Source: an uncultured Collinsella sp. (GTDB taxonomy: Bacteria > Actinomycetota > Coriobacteriia > Coriobacteriales > Coriobacteriaceae). From it: a stretch of DNA of 57,573 bases. Within the stretch, counting starts at the first letter, position 1; each line of letters begins with the position of its first letter. The translations under genes and the position numbers were made by a program. The notes below the pieces were generated by a model that saw only the letters and a list, made by a program, of their open reading frames with translations, had not been told where the DNA came from and made no database searches. The DNA lies in NCBI GenBank assembly GCA_905208975.1, contig CAJLRE010000005.1, forward strand, positions 1 through 57,573. The letters are read 5' to 3'. Below are positions 23,727-35,200 of the stretch, in pieces.

Positions 23727-25394
23727 TGCCTCGCCGTGCTCCTCTTCCCAGCTGCGGTCGTCGTATTTCTCGATCACGGCGTCGTCGTCAAAGTGCAGCG
23801 GCTTGTCCAGGTTGCGGGGCTTAAAGCCCTCCATAAACTTGTCGCGGCCAAAGCTCTCGGGAATCGCCACGGGGTAGCGGCCGGTAAAGCACGCATCGCA
23901 GTAACCGCCCTTGGGCATGACCTTAAGCAGGCCCTCGACCGAAAGGAAGGCCAGCGAATCGGCGCCGATATACTCGCAAATCTCGTCGACCGTCTTGTTG
24001 GCGCTGATAAGCTGCGACTGCACGTCGGTATCGATACCGTAGAAGCACGGCCAGATGACCTCGGGCGAGTTGATGCGGATATGAATCTCCTTGGCGCCGG
24101 CGTTGCGCAGCATCTTGACGAGCTGCACCATGGTGGTGCCGCGCACGATGGAGTCGTCGATGACGACCAGGCGCTTGCCCTCGATGTTGTCGCGCAGCGG
24201 GTTGAGTTTCATACGCACGCCCATGGCGCGCAACTCCTGCGTAGGCTCGATAAACGTACGGCCCACGTAGCGGTTCTTGATAAGGCCCTCGCCAAAGGGA
24301 ATACCGCTCTCGTGCGAATACCCCTCCGCAGGCGGCAGGCCGGAGTCGGGCACGCCGATGACCAGGTCGGCCTCGACAGGCTCCTCATGTGCCAGCTGAC
24401 GACCCATGTCGTAACGGCAGGCATAGACGCTCTTGCCGTTCATGATGGAGTCGGGGCGGGCAAAGTAGACCTGCTCAAAGATGCAGTTGGCGGGCTCTTC
24501 GGCTGCAGGCACGCCCTGCTCGGATACCAGACCCTCGGCGCTGATGCGCAAGATCTCGCCGGGACGGACGTCACGGACGTACTCGGCACCCACGATGTCG
24601 AGTGCGCAGGTCTCGGAAGCAACGACCCAGCCGCCGGCGCGCGTGACACGGACGGCGGAGTCGACCGTCGCGGCGCCGTCCTGCGACGGCAGCTGCGAAA
24701 CGGCTGCGGCATCGGCCTGGTCCAGACCCTCGTCCACCAGCTTGCCCAGCACGAGCGGGCGAATGCCGTGTGGATCGCGGAATGCGTAGAGCGCCTGCTC
24801 GTTGATGAGCGTCATGGCGTAGCCGCCGCGCACGAGCTCCATGGTCTTGCGAATACCCTCGCGCAGGTGGCCCGTACGCTGGGTGAAGTAGCCGATAAGC
24901 TTGGTCGCGACCTCGGAATCCGAATTGGAGAGAAACGGCACGCCCAGCTCGATCAGCTGACGGCGCAGCTCGTCGGTGTTGACAAGGGTGCCGTTGTGCG
25001 CGAGCGCGATAATGACGCTATTGATGGTAGAGAGGTGCGGCTGAGAGGCTTCCCAGCTCTTGGCGCCGGCAGTGCCGTAGCGCACATGACCCACGGCCAG
25101 CTGGCCGGAGAGCGTCGACAGGTCGGCGTTGGAGAACACGCGATCGAGCAGCCCCAGATCTTTGCGGACCATAACCGTGCCGCCGTCACCCACGGCGATT
25201 CCAGCCGATTCCTGGCCACGGTGCTGCAGCGCACGCAGGCCAAAGTACGTCAGTCGAGCCACGTCGCGATCGGGCGCCCATACGCCGAAAATGCCACATT
25301 CCTCATGCAGCTGGTCGGAGTCCGGATCATACGTCGACATGGTGTTCACCTGTCCCGCGGCACGCTCGGCCGCGCGGATGGTTTCTTGAGACAT
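23724..25394 (-). CDS. purF: Amidophosphoribosyltransferase
   Basis: PurF makes phosphoribosylamine from PRPP and glutamine, the first committed purine step. The protein is 556 residues. The glutaminase nucleophile is Cys33 in LHEECGIFGVW, so a propeptide of about 32 residues would be removed, as in the Bacillus-type enzyme. The PRPP loop is VVIDDSIVRGTTM. Cysteines in VIWPCFYGID and GGYCDACFTGRYP match the [4Fe-4S] ligands of that subtype, so oxygen-sensitive regulation is likely. It heads purF-purM-purN; a TATAAT box lies about 45 bases upstream. Confidence 0.97.
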   Translation of the reverse strand: MSQETIRAAERAAGQVNTMSTYDPDSDQLHEECGIFGVWAPDRDVARLTYFGLRALQHRGQESAGIAVGDGGTVMVRKDLGLLDRVFSNADLSTLSGQLAVGHVRYGTAGAKSWEASQPHLSTINSVIIALAHNGTLVNTDELRRQLIELGVPFLSNSDSEVATKLIGYFTQRTGHLREGIRKTMELVRGGYAMTLINEQALYAFRDPHGIRPLVLGKLVDEGLDQADAAAVSQLPSQDGAATVDSAVRVTRAGGWVVASETCALDIVGAEYVRDVRPGEILRISAEGLVSEQGVPAAEEPANCIFEQVYFARPDSIMNGKSVYACRYDMGRQLAHEEPVEADLVIGVPDSGLPPAEGYSHESGIPFGEGLIKNRYVGRTFIEPTQELRAMGVRMKLNPLRDNIEGKRLVVIDDSIVRGTTMVQLVKMLRNAGAKEIHIRINSPEVIWPCFYGIDTDVQSQLISANKTVDEICEYIGADSLAFLSVEGLLKVMPKGGYCDACFTGRYPVAIPESFGRDKFMEGFKPRNLDKPLHFDDDAVIEKYDDRSWEEEHGEA

Positions 25395-25436
25395 GGTATC
25401 CCCTCAGAGCCTCGTATTTTTGGCGTTACCCGCCTT

Positions 25437-25442
25437 ATTATA
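25437..25442 (-). promoter_or_regulatory. Candidate -10 box of purF
   Basis: The minus strand has TATAAT (in GTGCGTATAATAAGG) 43 bases before the purF ATG. The -35 region is not convincing. The wider gap 25395-25683 is the divergent control region with the gene at 25684; it also contains a C8 run at 25558-25565. Confidence 0.5.
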
Positions 25443-25628
25443 CGCACGGCGCGACGTGCTCCCCAGCGCATGAGCAGCGCTTTTTAAAAGCCCACCGAGC
25501 TAATAATCAGTTTTGTTGCCAAACATTTTATCGGTCTGTCCAGTGCAAGCGCCCGCGCCCCCCCCAGATGGCCGCCGCGTCCACCGTTGGGGATTACAAA
25601 GTTGCAATTGGGACGTTCGTCCTGTCTT

Positions 25629-25657
25629 TTGGCAGGTCGGCGGCGTATCCTTATAAC
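25629..25657 (+). promoter_or_regulatory. Candidate promoter of the CmpB-like gene
   Basis: -35 TTGGCA (25629-25634) and -10 TATAAC (25652-25657) are separated by 17 bases and lie about 27 bases before the ATG at 25684. Confidence 0.6.
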
Positions 25658-25683
25658 CTACAACAAAGCGAGAAAGGTTCTGT

Positions 25684-26913
25684 ATGGATCGAAACGAACT
25701 CGACCCCAGCGTCCCCAGCGCCACAGAGGTCAAGAAGATTCCCCTCATCATTAAGGTGTACGCCGTCCTGTGCATCCTTTCCGGCGTGGGCACGCTCCCG
25801 TCGGTCGCTGCCTTTATGTGGCAGGTCATCACGGCACTTGTTAACGGCAACGCCACCGAAAAGCTCGGCGACAACACGCTCGTCGCAGTCGGCCTTATCG
25901 TCGCCGGCATCATGCTCTCTGCGGCAAGTGCCGTCATCCTAATCATCTTTGGCCTGGACCTTATCAAAAACCAGCGCCGCAACGCCGCCCGCCTGTCCTA
26001 CATCCTTATTGCATTCACCGTCGTCGAGCTTTTGGTCGACGTGATGCTCCAGGGCATCGGGCCCTTCCTGCTGCGTCCCGCGATCCAGCTCGGCATCCTT
26101 GTTGCACTTTCGGCAACCGTCGACCCCACGCTGCGTCAGGAGCGCGAACTGCAGCGCCGCCTGCAGGAGATGCTCGACCGCGACGCCGCCGCCGAGGGCA
26201 TGCTCGGCCGCGATGAAACCGGCGAGGGCTACATCAAGCTCAACTACTTCAACCTGTTCTGGGTGTTCTTTGTCTGCTGCATACTCGGCCTGATCGCCGA
26301 GGACATCTGGCACATGACGGTCGACGACCCGGGCGTCTATCAGAACCGCGCCGGCATGCTGTTTGGCCCCTTCAGCCCCATCTACGGATTTGGCGCCGTG
26401 CTCATGACCATGGTGCTTAACCGCTTCTACAAAAAGAACCCCATCATCATTTTCCTGGTGAGCGCCCTGCTCGGCGCCAGCTTTGAGGTGTTCGTGGGCT
26501 GGTTTATGCAGACCGCGTTTGGCGTGGTCTCGTGGAGCTACTCGCATATAACGCTGTTCGGTTTGCCCGATCCGCTCGTGGTCCTCACGGGCGGACGCAC
26601 CTGCACGGGCTTCGCCTGCCTGTGGGGCCTGGGCGGCCTCATCTGGATCAAGCTGCTGCTGCCGAGGCTGCTTAAGCTTATCAACAAGATCCCCTGGAAG
26701 AGCCGCTACTCGGCCACCGTCATCTTTACCGTTATCATGCTGGTCGACGGCGTCATGACTCTGCAGTCGCTCGACTACTGGTACCAGCGCGTTAACGGCA
26801 CGGAGCCGGACATTCCCGTCGCACAGTTCTACGGAGAGCACTTCGATAACGAGTACATGGAAAACCGCTTCCAGAGCATGACCATGAGCCCCAAGGATGC
26901 GACACGCGTATAG
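25684..26913 (+). CDS. Putative ABC transporter permease (CmpB-like membrane protein)
   Basis: This is a 409-residue integral membrane protein. The C-terminal half matches the CmpB-type putative ABC permease family (PF06541 in my recollection), with the typical GPFSPIYGFGAVLMTMVLNR and FVGWFMQTAFGVVSW segments. The N-terminal half adds about four further helices (residues 18-145), followed by a charged stretch RQERELQRRLQEMLDRDA that should be cytosolic. No ATPase gene accompanies it, and the family has no proven function. Its own promoter and a strong terminator suggest a single-gene unit. GAGAAAGG precedes the ATG. Confidence 0.8.
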   Translation: MDRNELDPSVPSATEVKKIPLIIKVYAVLCILSGVGTLPSVAAFMWQVITALVNGNATEKLGDNTLVAVGLIVAGIMLSAASAVILIIFGLDLIKNQRRNAARLSYILIAFTVVELLVDVMLQGIGPFLLRPAIQLGILVALSATVDPTLRQERELQRRLQEMLDRDAAAEGMLGRDETGEGYIKLNYFNLFWVFFVCCILGLIAEDIWHMTVDDPGVYQNRAGMLFGPFSPIYGFGAVLMTMVLNRFYKKNPIIIFLVSALLGASFEVFVGWFMQTAFGVVSWSYSHITLFGLPDPLVVLTGGRTCTGFACLWGLGGLIWIKLLLPRLLKLINKIPWKSRYSATVIFTVIMLVDGVMTLQSLDYWYQRVNGTEPDIPVAQFYGEHFDNEYMENRFQSMTMSPKDATRV

Positions 26914-26934
26914 CGCTCACCGCGCCCAAAACGC

Positions 26935-26974
26935 AAAATGCCCGCCGGTATCACACGTACCGGTGGGCATTTTT
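26935..26974 (+). terminator. Rho-independent terminator
   Basis: AAAATGCCCGCCGGTA (26935-26950) pairs with TACCGGTGGGCATTTT, ending in a T run. It serves the CmpB-like gene and, on the other strand, the MoaE-like gene. Confidence 0.88.
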
Positions 26975-27003
26975 ATAAACGATCCTTCTATCGACGCAAT
27001 CCT

Positions 27004-27420
27004 CTATGCCTCGCGCTCGACCTCACTCACGCATTCGTTCTTGATGGTGCCAACGAGCGCCTGCAGTGCATCGACCACGTGTGGGCGAATGTCCCCGCCG
27101 ATAAGCACGAGCATGATGTCGTCACCTACGGAAAGCTCGCCGCTTGCCAGCCACACGCGCACATAGCCGATACCCGGCATCGCGCGCGTGGCCTCGATAG
27201 CAGCCTGCACCTTCTGAGCATCGAAGCCAAACACCATGCCGCCCACCTTATGCCCAGGCGCCACGCCATCGGTCTCGACTCCGCGCACCTCAGCCTTGGG
27301 CGTCGCGCGCACCACACCGTTATGCGTCAGATACATCCCACAGCCTGCCGCCGAAGTATCGGCCTTGGCCTCGCGCAGCCAAGCATCAATCGAAGGCATC
27401 AATTTGCCACTCTCGAGCAT
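27004..27420 (-). CDS. MoaE-like protein (molybdopterin synthase large-subunit family)
   Basis: This is a 138-residue protein that I assign tentatively to the MoaE family. MoaE, with MoaD, adds sulfur to precursor Z in molybdenum cofactor synthesis. The C-terminal half YVRVWLASGELSVGDDIMLVL followed by GGDIRPHVVDALQALVGTIKNE has the MoaE layout of a short strand, Gly-Asp turn, strand and helix with a conserved lysine. The usual H-R in the helix start is replaced by I-R-P-H. No other cofactor gene is nearby, so a divergent role is possible. Tandem ATGs (27423, 27420) follow GGGAGAA; the second fits better. Confidence 0.55.
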   Translation of the reverse strand: MLESGKLMPSIDAWLREAKADTSAAGCGMYLTHNGVVRATPKAEVRGVETDGVAPGHKVGGMVFGFDAQKVQAAIEATRAMPGIGYVRVWLASGELSVGDDIMLVLIGGDIRPHVVDALQALVGTIKNECVSEVEREA

Positions 27421-27487
27421 CATTTCTCCCTTACCGTCGTCGAGTAGCCAATTTGGGACGGGGCCTTTTTAGCTACTCTCGAACAAC

Positions 27488-28486
27488 TTATTCCTCGACC
27501 GGCGTGAGCACCATGACGGCGCGTGTGTTGCTCAGCGACAGCGAACGACAGGTCACAAGCGTTACAACCTTAGTTGCCGAAGCGGCACGATCGGTGGCAT
27601 CACTCGCCACGGCAGAAACGCCGTCGAGCATCTCGGACAGGTAGTTCTTGAGTCCGTCGTCGCCCTCAAAATTGGTCGTGCGCGCCTTGGCATACGTGTC
27701 CTCGACCACCTTGGTCGCCAGCGGACGCAACTTATACGTCGCATCGCGCGTGATGTAGTACACATATTCAATGCTATCGAACGTTGCCTGGTCAGTCGTA
27801 TCCGAAATCACGTTGAACATCGACCCATCGTTCATATGGTGGCCGTAGATCGTGGTCTGCTGGTCGACCATTCCCGGCGCGGTGTCATCGCTATCCAAGA
27901 AGATGGCACCCGAGGCGTTAGACGTGCCATCGAACAGCGTGTTGAGGTATTTGGAGTTGTTGTTGGTCTGCACCACGGGATAGTTGATGTTGGTTCCCGG
28001 CACGTAAATCCAACCCACAATCTCGGGGTTCGTCTGAGCAAGCGCATCAAAGTCGATAATCGGCACGCCGCTGGCGTCCTTATCGCTTACATATTGCTTC
28101 TCGATTTTCTGATACGAATCGCTCGCCTGCTTATAGCCAATCTGGGCATTAATAAAAATAGCGGCGGCGGCGACAATCAGACCGATACCGATGATGATGA
28201 GCAGAATGGGAATAATGGAGTGGCGCTTTTTGCGCGGCGGCTCGGTGCGATCCGACGGCGCGGCATGCGATGAAGACCGGGGCGGCTTCTTAGCGGAGCT
28301 ATAAGACGAAGGACGATATGCGGCCGGCGCGTCCTGTCGACGATGCGTCGCCGGTGTCACGGGGCGCGGCGCGCGCGGCTGCTGAGGAGAGGATGTCCGA
28401 CCCTGCTGTGCCGCACGGGCAGCACCCGGCTTCGACGGATCGGGAATCTGAGAAGCCTTGAATCGTTTTCCCTGATAATCGGACAT
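27488..28486 (-). CDS. Class B sortase
   Basis: This is a 332-residue transpeptidase that joins secreted proteins to the cell wall. The N-terminal 85 residues are a polar, proline/serine/arginine-rich cytosolic tail, followed by one transmembrane helix (about 92-113, IIPILLIIIGIGLIVAAAAI). The extracellular catalytic domain has NPEIVGWIYVPGTNINYPVV, the catalytic His in TIYGHHM, the nucleophile Cys313 in VTLVTC and the Arg in NTRAVMV. This combination and the WIYVPG block are class B. The long N-terminal tail is unusual. A large protein with an IPNTG sorting signal is encoded 1.7 kb away (29204-35617), though class B enzymes often have other substrates. Confidence 0.92.
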   Translation of the reverse strand: MSDYQGKRFKASQIPDPSKPGAARAAQQGRTSSPQQPRAPRPVTPATHRRQDAPAAYRPSSYSSAKKPPRSSSHAAPSDRTEPPRKKRHSIIPILLIIIGIGLIVAAAAIFINAQIGYKQASDSYQKIEKQYVSDKDASGVPIIDFDALAQTNPEIVGWIYVPGTNINYPVVQTNNNSKYLNTLFDGTSNASGAIFLDSDDTAPGMVDQQTTIYGHHMNDGSMFNVISDTTDQATFDSIEYVYYITRDATYKLRPLATKVVEDTYAKARTTNFEGDDGLKNYLSEMLDGVSAVASDATDRAASATKVVTLVTCRSLSLSNTRAVMVLTPVEE

Positions 28487-28521
28487 GGCTCTCCTTATAC
28501 TGCGGTGAAACGGTGGGACGC

Positions 28522-28986
28522 TTAGGCGTCAGCCATCTCCTGCTTCATCTTCTCGATAACCTTGCGGTACTCGGGGTCGCAAGCACCCAGAATCTGTGTG
28601 GCATAGATGGCGGCGTTCTTGGCGCCGTTGATGGCAACGCAGGCCACGGGCACGCCCGAAGGCATCTGCACCATCGACAGCAGCGAATCCATGCCGCCCA
28701 GGTCACTCGTCTTCATAGGCACGCCGATAACCGGCAGCGGCGTAAAGGCAGCCACGACACCACCCAAGTGGGCGGCCTTGCCGGCAGCGGCGATAATCAC
28801 TTTGATACCGCGATCGGCGGCAGTCGAAGCCCACTCGTGGACCTTCGCCGGTGTGCGGTGTGCGCTCGCAATGACGAGCTCATAGGGCACGCCCAGCGCC
28901 TCGAGCTCGGCGGTGCAACCTTCCATAACGCCCAGATCGGACTTGGAGCCCATGATGATCCCGACAACCGGCTTTTGATCTGCCAT
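28522..28986 (-). CDS. purE: 5-(carboxyamino)imidazole ribonucleotide mutase
   Basis: PurE rearranges N5-CAIR to CAIR in purine synthesis. The protein is 154 residues from the ATG at 28986 (MADQKPVVG), which has AGGAGG nine bases upstream; a TTG two codons earlier is too near that site. Family motifs are GIIMGSKSDLGVM and VIASAHRTPAKV at the active site, then AAAGKAAHLGGVVAAFT and PLPVIGVPM. No purK is adjacent. It stands between the sortase gene and the GH31 gene, on the same strand as both. Confidence 0.96.
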   Translation of the reverse strand: MADQKPVVGIIMGSKSDLGVMEGCTAELEALGVPYELVIASAHRTPAKVHEWASTAADRGIKVIIAAAGKAAHLGGVVAAFTPLPVIGVPMKTSDLGGMDSLLSMVQMPSGVPVACVAINGAKNAAIYATQILGACDPEYRKVIEKMKQEMADA

Positions 28987-29144
28987 AAACAAAGACCTCC
29001 TGTTGAGAGCGGTGACGCGGCCAATCCGCGACCCTTAACTGCAAATAATTCAAGTATAGCCGCCGATGCTGATGTGTTCGGCGGGAGACGGAACGCTTTG
29101 CGAGATTAAGGCCGAAGGGTCGGAGCTTTCTGCCTACATTCAAA

Positions 29145-29185
29145 AAGCGTGCCCACCGTCCTTGGGTGGGACGGCGGGCACGCTT
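29145..29185 (-). terminator. Rho-independent terminator of the GH31 gene
   Basis: The minus strand has AAGCGTGCCCGCCGTC pairing with GACGGTGGGCACGCTT, then TTT. Confidence 0.9.
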
Positions 29186-29203
29186 GCTTAGCTGTTGCTG
29201 GGG

Positions 29204-32200
29204 CTACTTAGCCTTGCTGCGACGATGGAAGAAAGCGCCGATCGCGGCGATGATGGCGCCAAGACCACCGACGGTCGCGACGGTCGCCGCCGTCTGGTCT
29301 CCGGTATTGGGAATCGCCGAACCGTTCTTCTTGCTGCCCTGGGCCTTGTCGCCTGCGGGCTTGCCCGCCTGGTTGCCGCCGTTCGAGCCATTGCCGGAAC
29401 CCTGGTTGCCCGAGCCGCCCTGGTTGCCGGAATCGGCATCCTTGAGGCTCTCAATGGCCAGCTTGAGCTGGCTATAGGCCGCCTGGATCTGGGTGTCGGA
29501 AGCATTCTCATCACCCAAGACGTCCTCGGCGTAGGTAATGGCATCCGTCAGGGCCTTGACAGACTCGGCCGTCTTGCCCCTGGTGTCAGTCTCCTTCGCC
29601 TGCTTGACCAGGGCCTTGAGCTGCTTCTTAGTCGGATTCTCGACCGGGACCACCGGGGTCTTCTCGAGCGCGTCGCGGGCGCTCTCGAGCGCCCTGAGCG
29701 CCTGGTCGACCTCGTCCTGCGTGGCATCCTCGTCGCTCAAGATGGCGCGGGCGCTCGCCAGGGCGTTCTCGAGCGCCGTCCAGGAGGCCTCGGTGTAGTC
29801 GCCGGCCTTGAGGTCGCCGGCGGCAAGCTCGGCATCAACCTTTTCGATCGCGGCAGTGAGATCATCCTTCGCCACCGGATCGGGGACGGCCGTACCGTAG
29901 AACTTGAGCTCCGCCATGCTGCAGTAGGCATCAACGTCGCCCCCGCCGGCGTGAATCACCTTGACGGTCACGTAGCGACCGCGCGCGGCGCCAAAGCTCA
30001 TCTGTTTCCAGTCGCCACGGTCGGTGAGCACGCGGCCGTCATTGTCGAAGGCGAACGTACCCATCGACGCGGCGGTGCCCTTCTCATAACCGTCGGCAGT
30101 GTCGGAGACCAGTATCTCGGCCTCGAAGATATCGCCGTTAGTGCCGCCGTCCTGGCGCGGCAGGAATGTAACGTCGGTGAGATCGTAGTCGCGGCCCAGG
30201 TCGACACTCAGATACTGGGGCATACCGGTCCCATGGGCCCAGTCGCTGTGCCAAAGCGTCCGCTCGTCGCCGTCGAGAGCGTTGACGGCGTTGCTGCCCT
30301 CGTAGTCGGCCTCACTCGAGAAGCCGGCCACCTTGACGTTCTTGCGGTTCTCGGGCGTGTTGATGAGAATCTTCTCATCAACAGGGCGCATCTTGAGGCC
30401 GTCGATTGCCTTCTCGATCTTGGCTGTGGCGTCTGCGACATCCTTCTTGCTATAGCTGCCTTGGCCGCCGTCGAGGAGCTTCCGAGCCGCCTCGACCGCA
30501 GTGGTGAGAGCTGCATAGGAATCCTTAGTGTAGACGGACTCGCTGTAGCCCATGGCCTTGGAAAGCGCTGCCACGAGCGCAGAGGTATCGACACCAGCCT
30601 TGACCTCGACCTCATAGGATGCGGTCTTGGAGGGGTCGAGTACCGACGCCACCGTGATCTTTGCCTTGCCGGCCTTGTTGGCACGCAGGTAGTAGCTCAC
30701 GCTATCGCCAGCCTGAACAGCGGAGACGCTTACCACGGAGGGGTCGGAGCTCTCGACCGTCACATAGGGGTAGCCGGCGCTCTCAGGCGTGGCCTTGGCG
30801 TCGACGAGCGTAACGTCGCCTTCAAAGAACTCGGTCTGGTTCTTGCCTAGCTCGACACCCTCGATGGCCTCGACACCCTGCGTGTAGTTGAAGTTGACCT
30901 CACGCAGTGTGAGCATCTGGTCACCCGATGCCTCAAGCGGCGTGACCTCGACCTTGGTCGCCTTCTTGCCCTTGTTCTCGGCAGAGAGGCCAAAGGCGTA
31001 GCGAGCCCGGAAGGAATCGTACTCCCCGCCCGCGAACTCTTGGGTCGAGCCATCCTCGAACGTCACGACAGCCTTGATCTTCTGCACGGTTCCGTTGCCA
31101 CCGTTGCGGTTAACGACCTCGACACTATCGAGTTTCGACGGCGTCTTAAATGCGAATGTCATCGTGGTGGGAAGCTTCACGTAACTCGGAAGCTTACCCT
31201 CGCTGTCCCAGTTGCCGCTCCAGTCCCATAGGAACTCAAAGCCGTTGTCGCCCTCGTTATTATCGAACAGCGCGTTATAGCTCTTCTGCTGGATAAGTTT
31301 CTCGACGTTGGTCCCGTCGTCGGTCGTGAGCTCATCGTTGGTCATCGTGATGTTGAAGGCATCCTGACCGTACTCGGCGACCGTTGGCTGAGGAACATCC
31401 GGCATCGTCACCGTGCCGTCGCTCGCAAACTCAAGCGCGTCGCATGCCGGACCGATGAGCCAAGATGTCGAGGGCAGTTCGACCTTGCCGGCGGTCTTGG
31501 CCTTGAGCTTGAAACTCGCCACCGCGCCGGTACCGTTGTAGAGCTTGCCATCGCCGCGGTTGGCAAAGGCGAGATTGATAGTCTGCGTTCTGTCCGCGAA
31601 CTGGACCTTCTCGCGAGACAGGTTCTCCATGCCGGCAGTCGAGCCGTCCTGCGCGATGCTCTCGGACACAAACTCGAACTGGTCGCTCTTGAAGTTGACG
31701 AGAGCGCCCAGGGCGTTGACGTTCTTGGCGTCGGCCGCATAGACATCAACGGTGATCTCATCACCAGCCTCGACCTCGGTCTTGCTCGGTATCACCGCGA
31801 GCGAACCTGCGACCTTGCCCTTTTGTTTAGTGCCACCGTCAAGACCCGCCATGGTGAACGAGTAATCGTAGACGTCGTAAACGCCGTTATCGTTGAGGTC
31901 GGCGAAGTGGTCGCGGATCTGCGAACCGAACGTCGGGGTATCGGGCTCGCGATTCTCGAGGCCCAGGTAGTTCTTCATGTTGGAGTAGTCTCCGTCGGAG
32001 ATCGTGGCCTTGTTGAGGTTGGAGCCCACGGCGAAGCCATCCGTGCCGTCGGTCTTGTAGATGGCAATCTCGGACGCGGAGAAGAAATTGCCGACCGAGG
32101 CGAGCGGTGTCATGCGCACGTAACGGGCGGCCACGGTGCCGTCAAACGCTACCGTCTTACAATCAGCGGAACGTGCCCAATCGACCTCCTGGCTCGTCCA

Positions 32201-35200
32201 GTGGACGCCATCGAGACTCGTCTCAACACGCATCTTGGTCACAGTGCCGTTGCCGGCGTCATCGCGCGGATAGTACTCGAGCTTATCGAGCTTGTAAGCG
32301 CGTCCATAGTCAACGGTAAGCGCCTTGCCCAGATCGTTGCCACCGGAGTGGAAACCGCCGTCGCCCGACTGGAACTCATGGTCGAAGGCGAGCTCGGCCT
32401 TATGGCTGCCGTAAAGTGAGCCCTCCCAGGTGATTTGCTCGGCGTCGGGGACGTTCCGCCACGGATCGAGTGCGGAGTTCGCCTCGAGCACATCGCTCCA
32501 GGCGGAGTAACCCTCGGCGTTGCGCGAACGAATCTGGTAGGTGTGCTTGCTATTGTAGGCGAGGTCGGTGTGCGTGAACTCGGCCGCATCACCCACGGCA
32601 AACACAGTGCCGTCGACCTTAAGGTCGTAGGAGGTAGCACCATCGACCTTTCCCCAGGTGAGCTTGATGCTCGTTGGGGTCGTGACGTCCTCGGGGGCAG
32701 CAAGGTTCGTGGGTGCGGAGAGGTTCTCGTTGAGGCGATCGGCTGTGAGCGTTGCGTCGGCGTTCACGAAACCGCCCAGCTCAAGCGTCTGCGCCGCTGC
32801 AGCAACATCGGTCTTCGCGAACTTGACGTAGACCTTGGGGTTCGTGGTGATCTTGGTGTTGTTGAAGCTCTCGCCCTGCTCGGCCTCGGTGCCGTCCGCA
32901 TCGCTGCCGTAGTGGTTGAGGTTGGGGGTCTCGCTGTAGAAGTAGACCGCCTGGCCGGCCTCGGGGGTCGCGGCGTCAAAGGTCTCCTGCGAGTCGACCT
33001 CAACCACGTTGAGTGCGGATCCGCCGTTCTTGGCGACAACGCTCGTGGGCTTGGCGGACACATTGGCCACGAAGGTCGTGGTGCGGTTGGAGTCGTAGCC
33101 GTTGTAGCCGCCCTGCGAGGCCTCGGCGGCAAAGGTCGCGGTGCCGCCTGCGGCCTTGGAGCTGTAGACGGTGCTCACATGCTCACCGTAGGAGATATTG
33201 TCGATCGTGCCGTAGGAATCGTCCTCAGTCGTGTTGTTTTCGATGGAGGAGCCGTCGTCCTCGTACTGCGTAAAGGTGCCGTCGCCCTCGGTGGCGAAGA
33301 ACTCGACGATACGCTGACTGCGGTCGGTACCCTTGGTGTTGGTGTCGCTCACGGCCTCGGGGTTGTTGTTCTCGGCGTACATCGGCACGATAGCGTTGGC
33401 CTTCACAAACAGCGGCAGTTTCCAAAGCGGAGCCTCGTAATTGTTGAGAACCTGGCCGCCGCGATACTGCTTACCCGAGAAGTAGTCGATCCAGATGGTG
33501 GGATTCTCGTCGGTGCCGTAGTTGGGGAGGTAAATCCCATTGCGAATGTCGTTGCCGTTCTCATCTGCCTGGGTATCCTGATACACCGGTGCCACTAGGA
33601 AGTTCTCACCGAACATGTACTGGTACTGCGTCGAAGTGCTTGCGGCGTACTCGGAGTTGTCGGAAAGCAGCATGGCGCGGATCATGGGCAGGCCGGCATC
33701 GCCGTTACCCGTGTCGATGTTGGCCGCCGAGGCCGCGCTCGTGTAGATATAGGGCATGAGCTGCGCCTTGAGCTTGAGGTAGAAGCGCGAGATGCCTGTG
33801 TAGGGATCGCCGTGCGTCATGGGCGATTTGCGGTAGGTGCCCCAACCGTCCATGTCGAGCATAGAGGGCGTGAACGTCTTCCACTGGTAGTCACGCGCAG
33901 AGATGATGGGGTCGCCGCCAAAGATGCCATCCATGTCGGAGCCGATGTTGGGGTTGCCCGAAAGACTCTGACCGATATACGTGGGGATATGGAAGCGAAT
34001 GTACTCCCAGTTACCGCCATACTGGTCGCCGGTCCAAATGCCGCCAAAGCGCTGCGTGCCGGCCCAGCCATCGAGCGTGATGATGTTGGGGCGCTTGTTG
34101 GCGCCGGTCGTCACCGTGTCATAAGCTGTCTTGATGCCATTAAGACCAAAGGAGTAGCCAGATCCAACCCAGGCGACGTCGGTCTTAAGGGTAGAGATGC
34201 CTCCCGTCTTGACCTCGGCGTCGAAGTCGCGAAGCAGGTGCCACGGGGTCTCAGGGTTGCTGTCGGGCTCAAGGTTGGACTGGGTCCACAAGCCCGTGCT
34301 CACACCCTTGGAGTTGGCATACTCGGTGAACTTCTTAAGGTTGTCGACATTGGCACGCACAGCGTTAAGACGGTCAGCCGAGCTCGTTCCGTCGGAGTTG
34401 ACGCCGCCGGTCTTGTAGTAACCGTTCTGGCCATAGCCGGCGCCGTAGCCGTCGTTCGGCAGGAACCAACCGAGCGGCATGTCGTTGTTCTCGTAGTCAT
34501 CGATAACCTGCCGAGCAGAGAACTGGCGGTCGAAATCGGTCGCTTTCATGTTCTCGGTATCAACCGAAGGGCCCTCACCGTTGAGCGTCTCGGCCGCAAG
34601 TGTGCCGTCGAGCTTGTAGCCCGTCGACATGCCAGACTCGTACTTAACGTCGCCCTTCTCGCTCGAGGACTTGCTGCCCTTGGTCTCCCACTTCTTTTGA
34701 CCCGAGGTCGTTGACCAGCCATCACGGTTATAGGCATTAAGATGACCAAGGTAGAACCCGTACTCGGGCAGCAGTACCGGGTTACCGGTCACCTTGTAGT
34801 AGTCCTGCAGCATCTCGGTTGCCACGTTCGAAGCGCCCTCGTTGGTCGCCACGAAGTAGTAGGCATCAAACTCATTCTCGCTGTGCAAAGTCGTGACCGT
34901 CGATGAGTCCGTGGAACCGAAGTCGTAGGAACCCTCTGCAAACGTGTTTCGGAGTACGCCGTAGCCGTCACTCGTCCAATAAAACGGGTTGGGCGAGGCA
35001 ACGCCGCCATCGGTCCAGTTGTTCGTGTTGGAGATGGCGATGGTCTGGTTGGTGTGCAGGAAGCGTCCGTTCTGGGTGCCGCCGCCAAAGAAGTTCTCGG
35101 ACTTCTCCTTGGCGAGCGTCTGGACGGTACCCTTCTTATCAAGGTCGAGGGACGCGGACTCGGAAACCACGACACGGTCGCCTGACTTGATACTCATCTT

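Noticed and set aside
29195..30850. A 551-codon plus-strand open frame
   Set aside because: It is antisense to the 3' third of the GH31 gene, which has clear FIVAR and discoidin domains.
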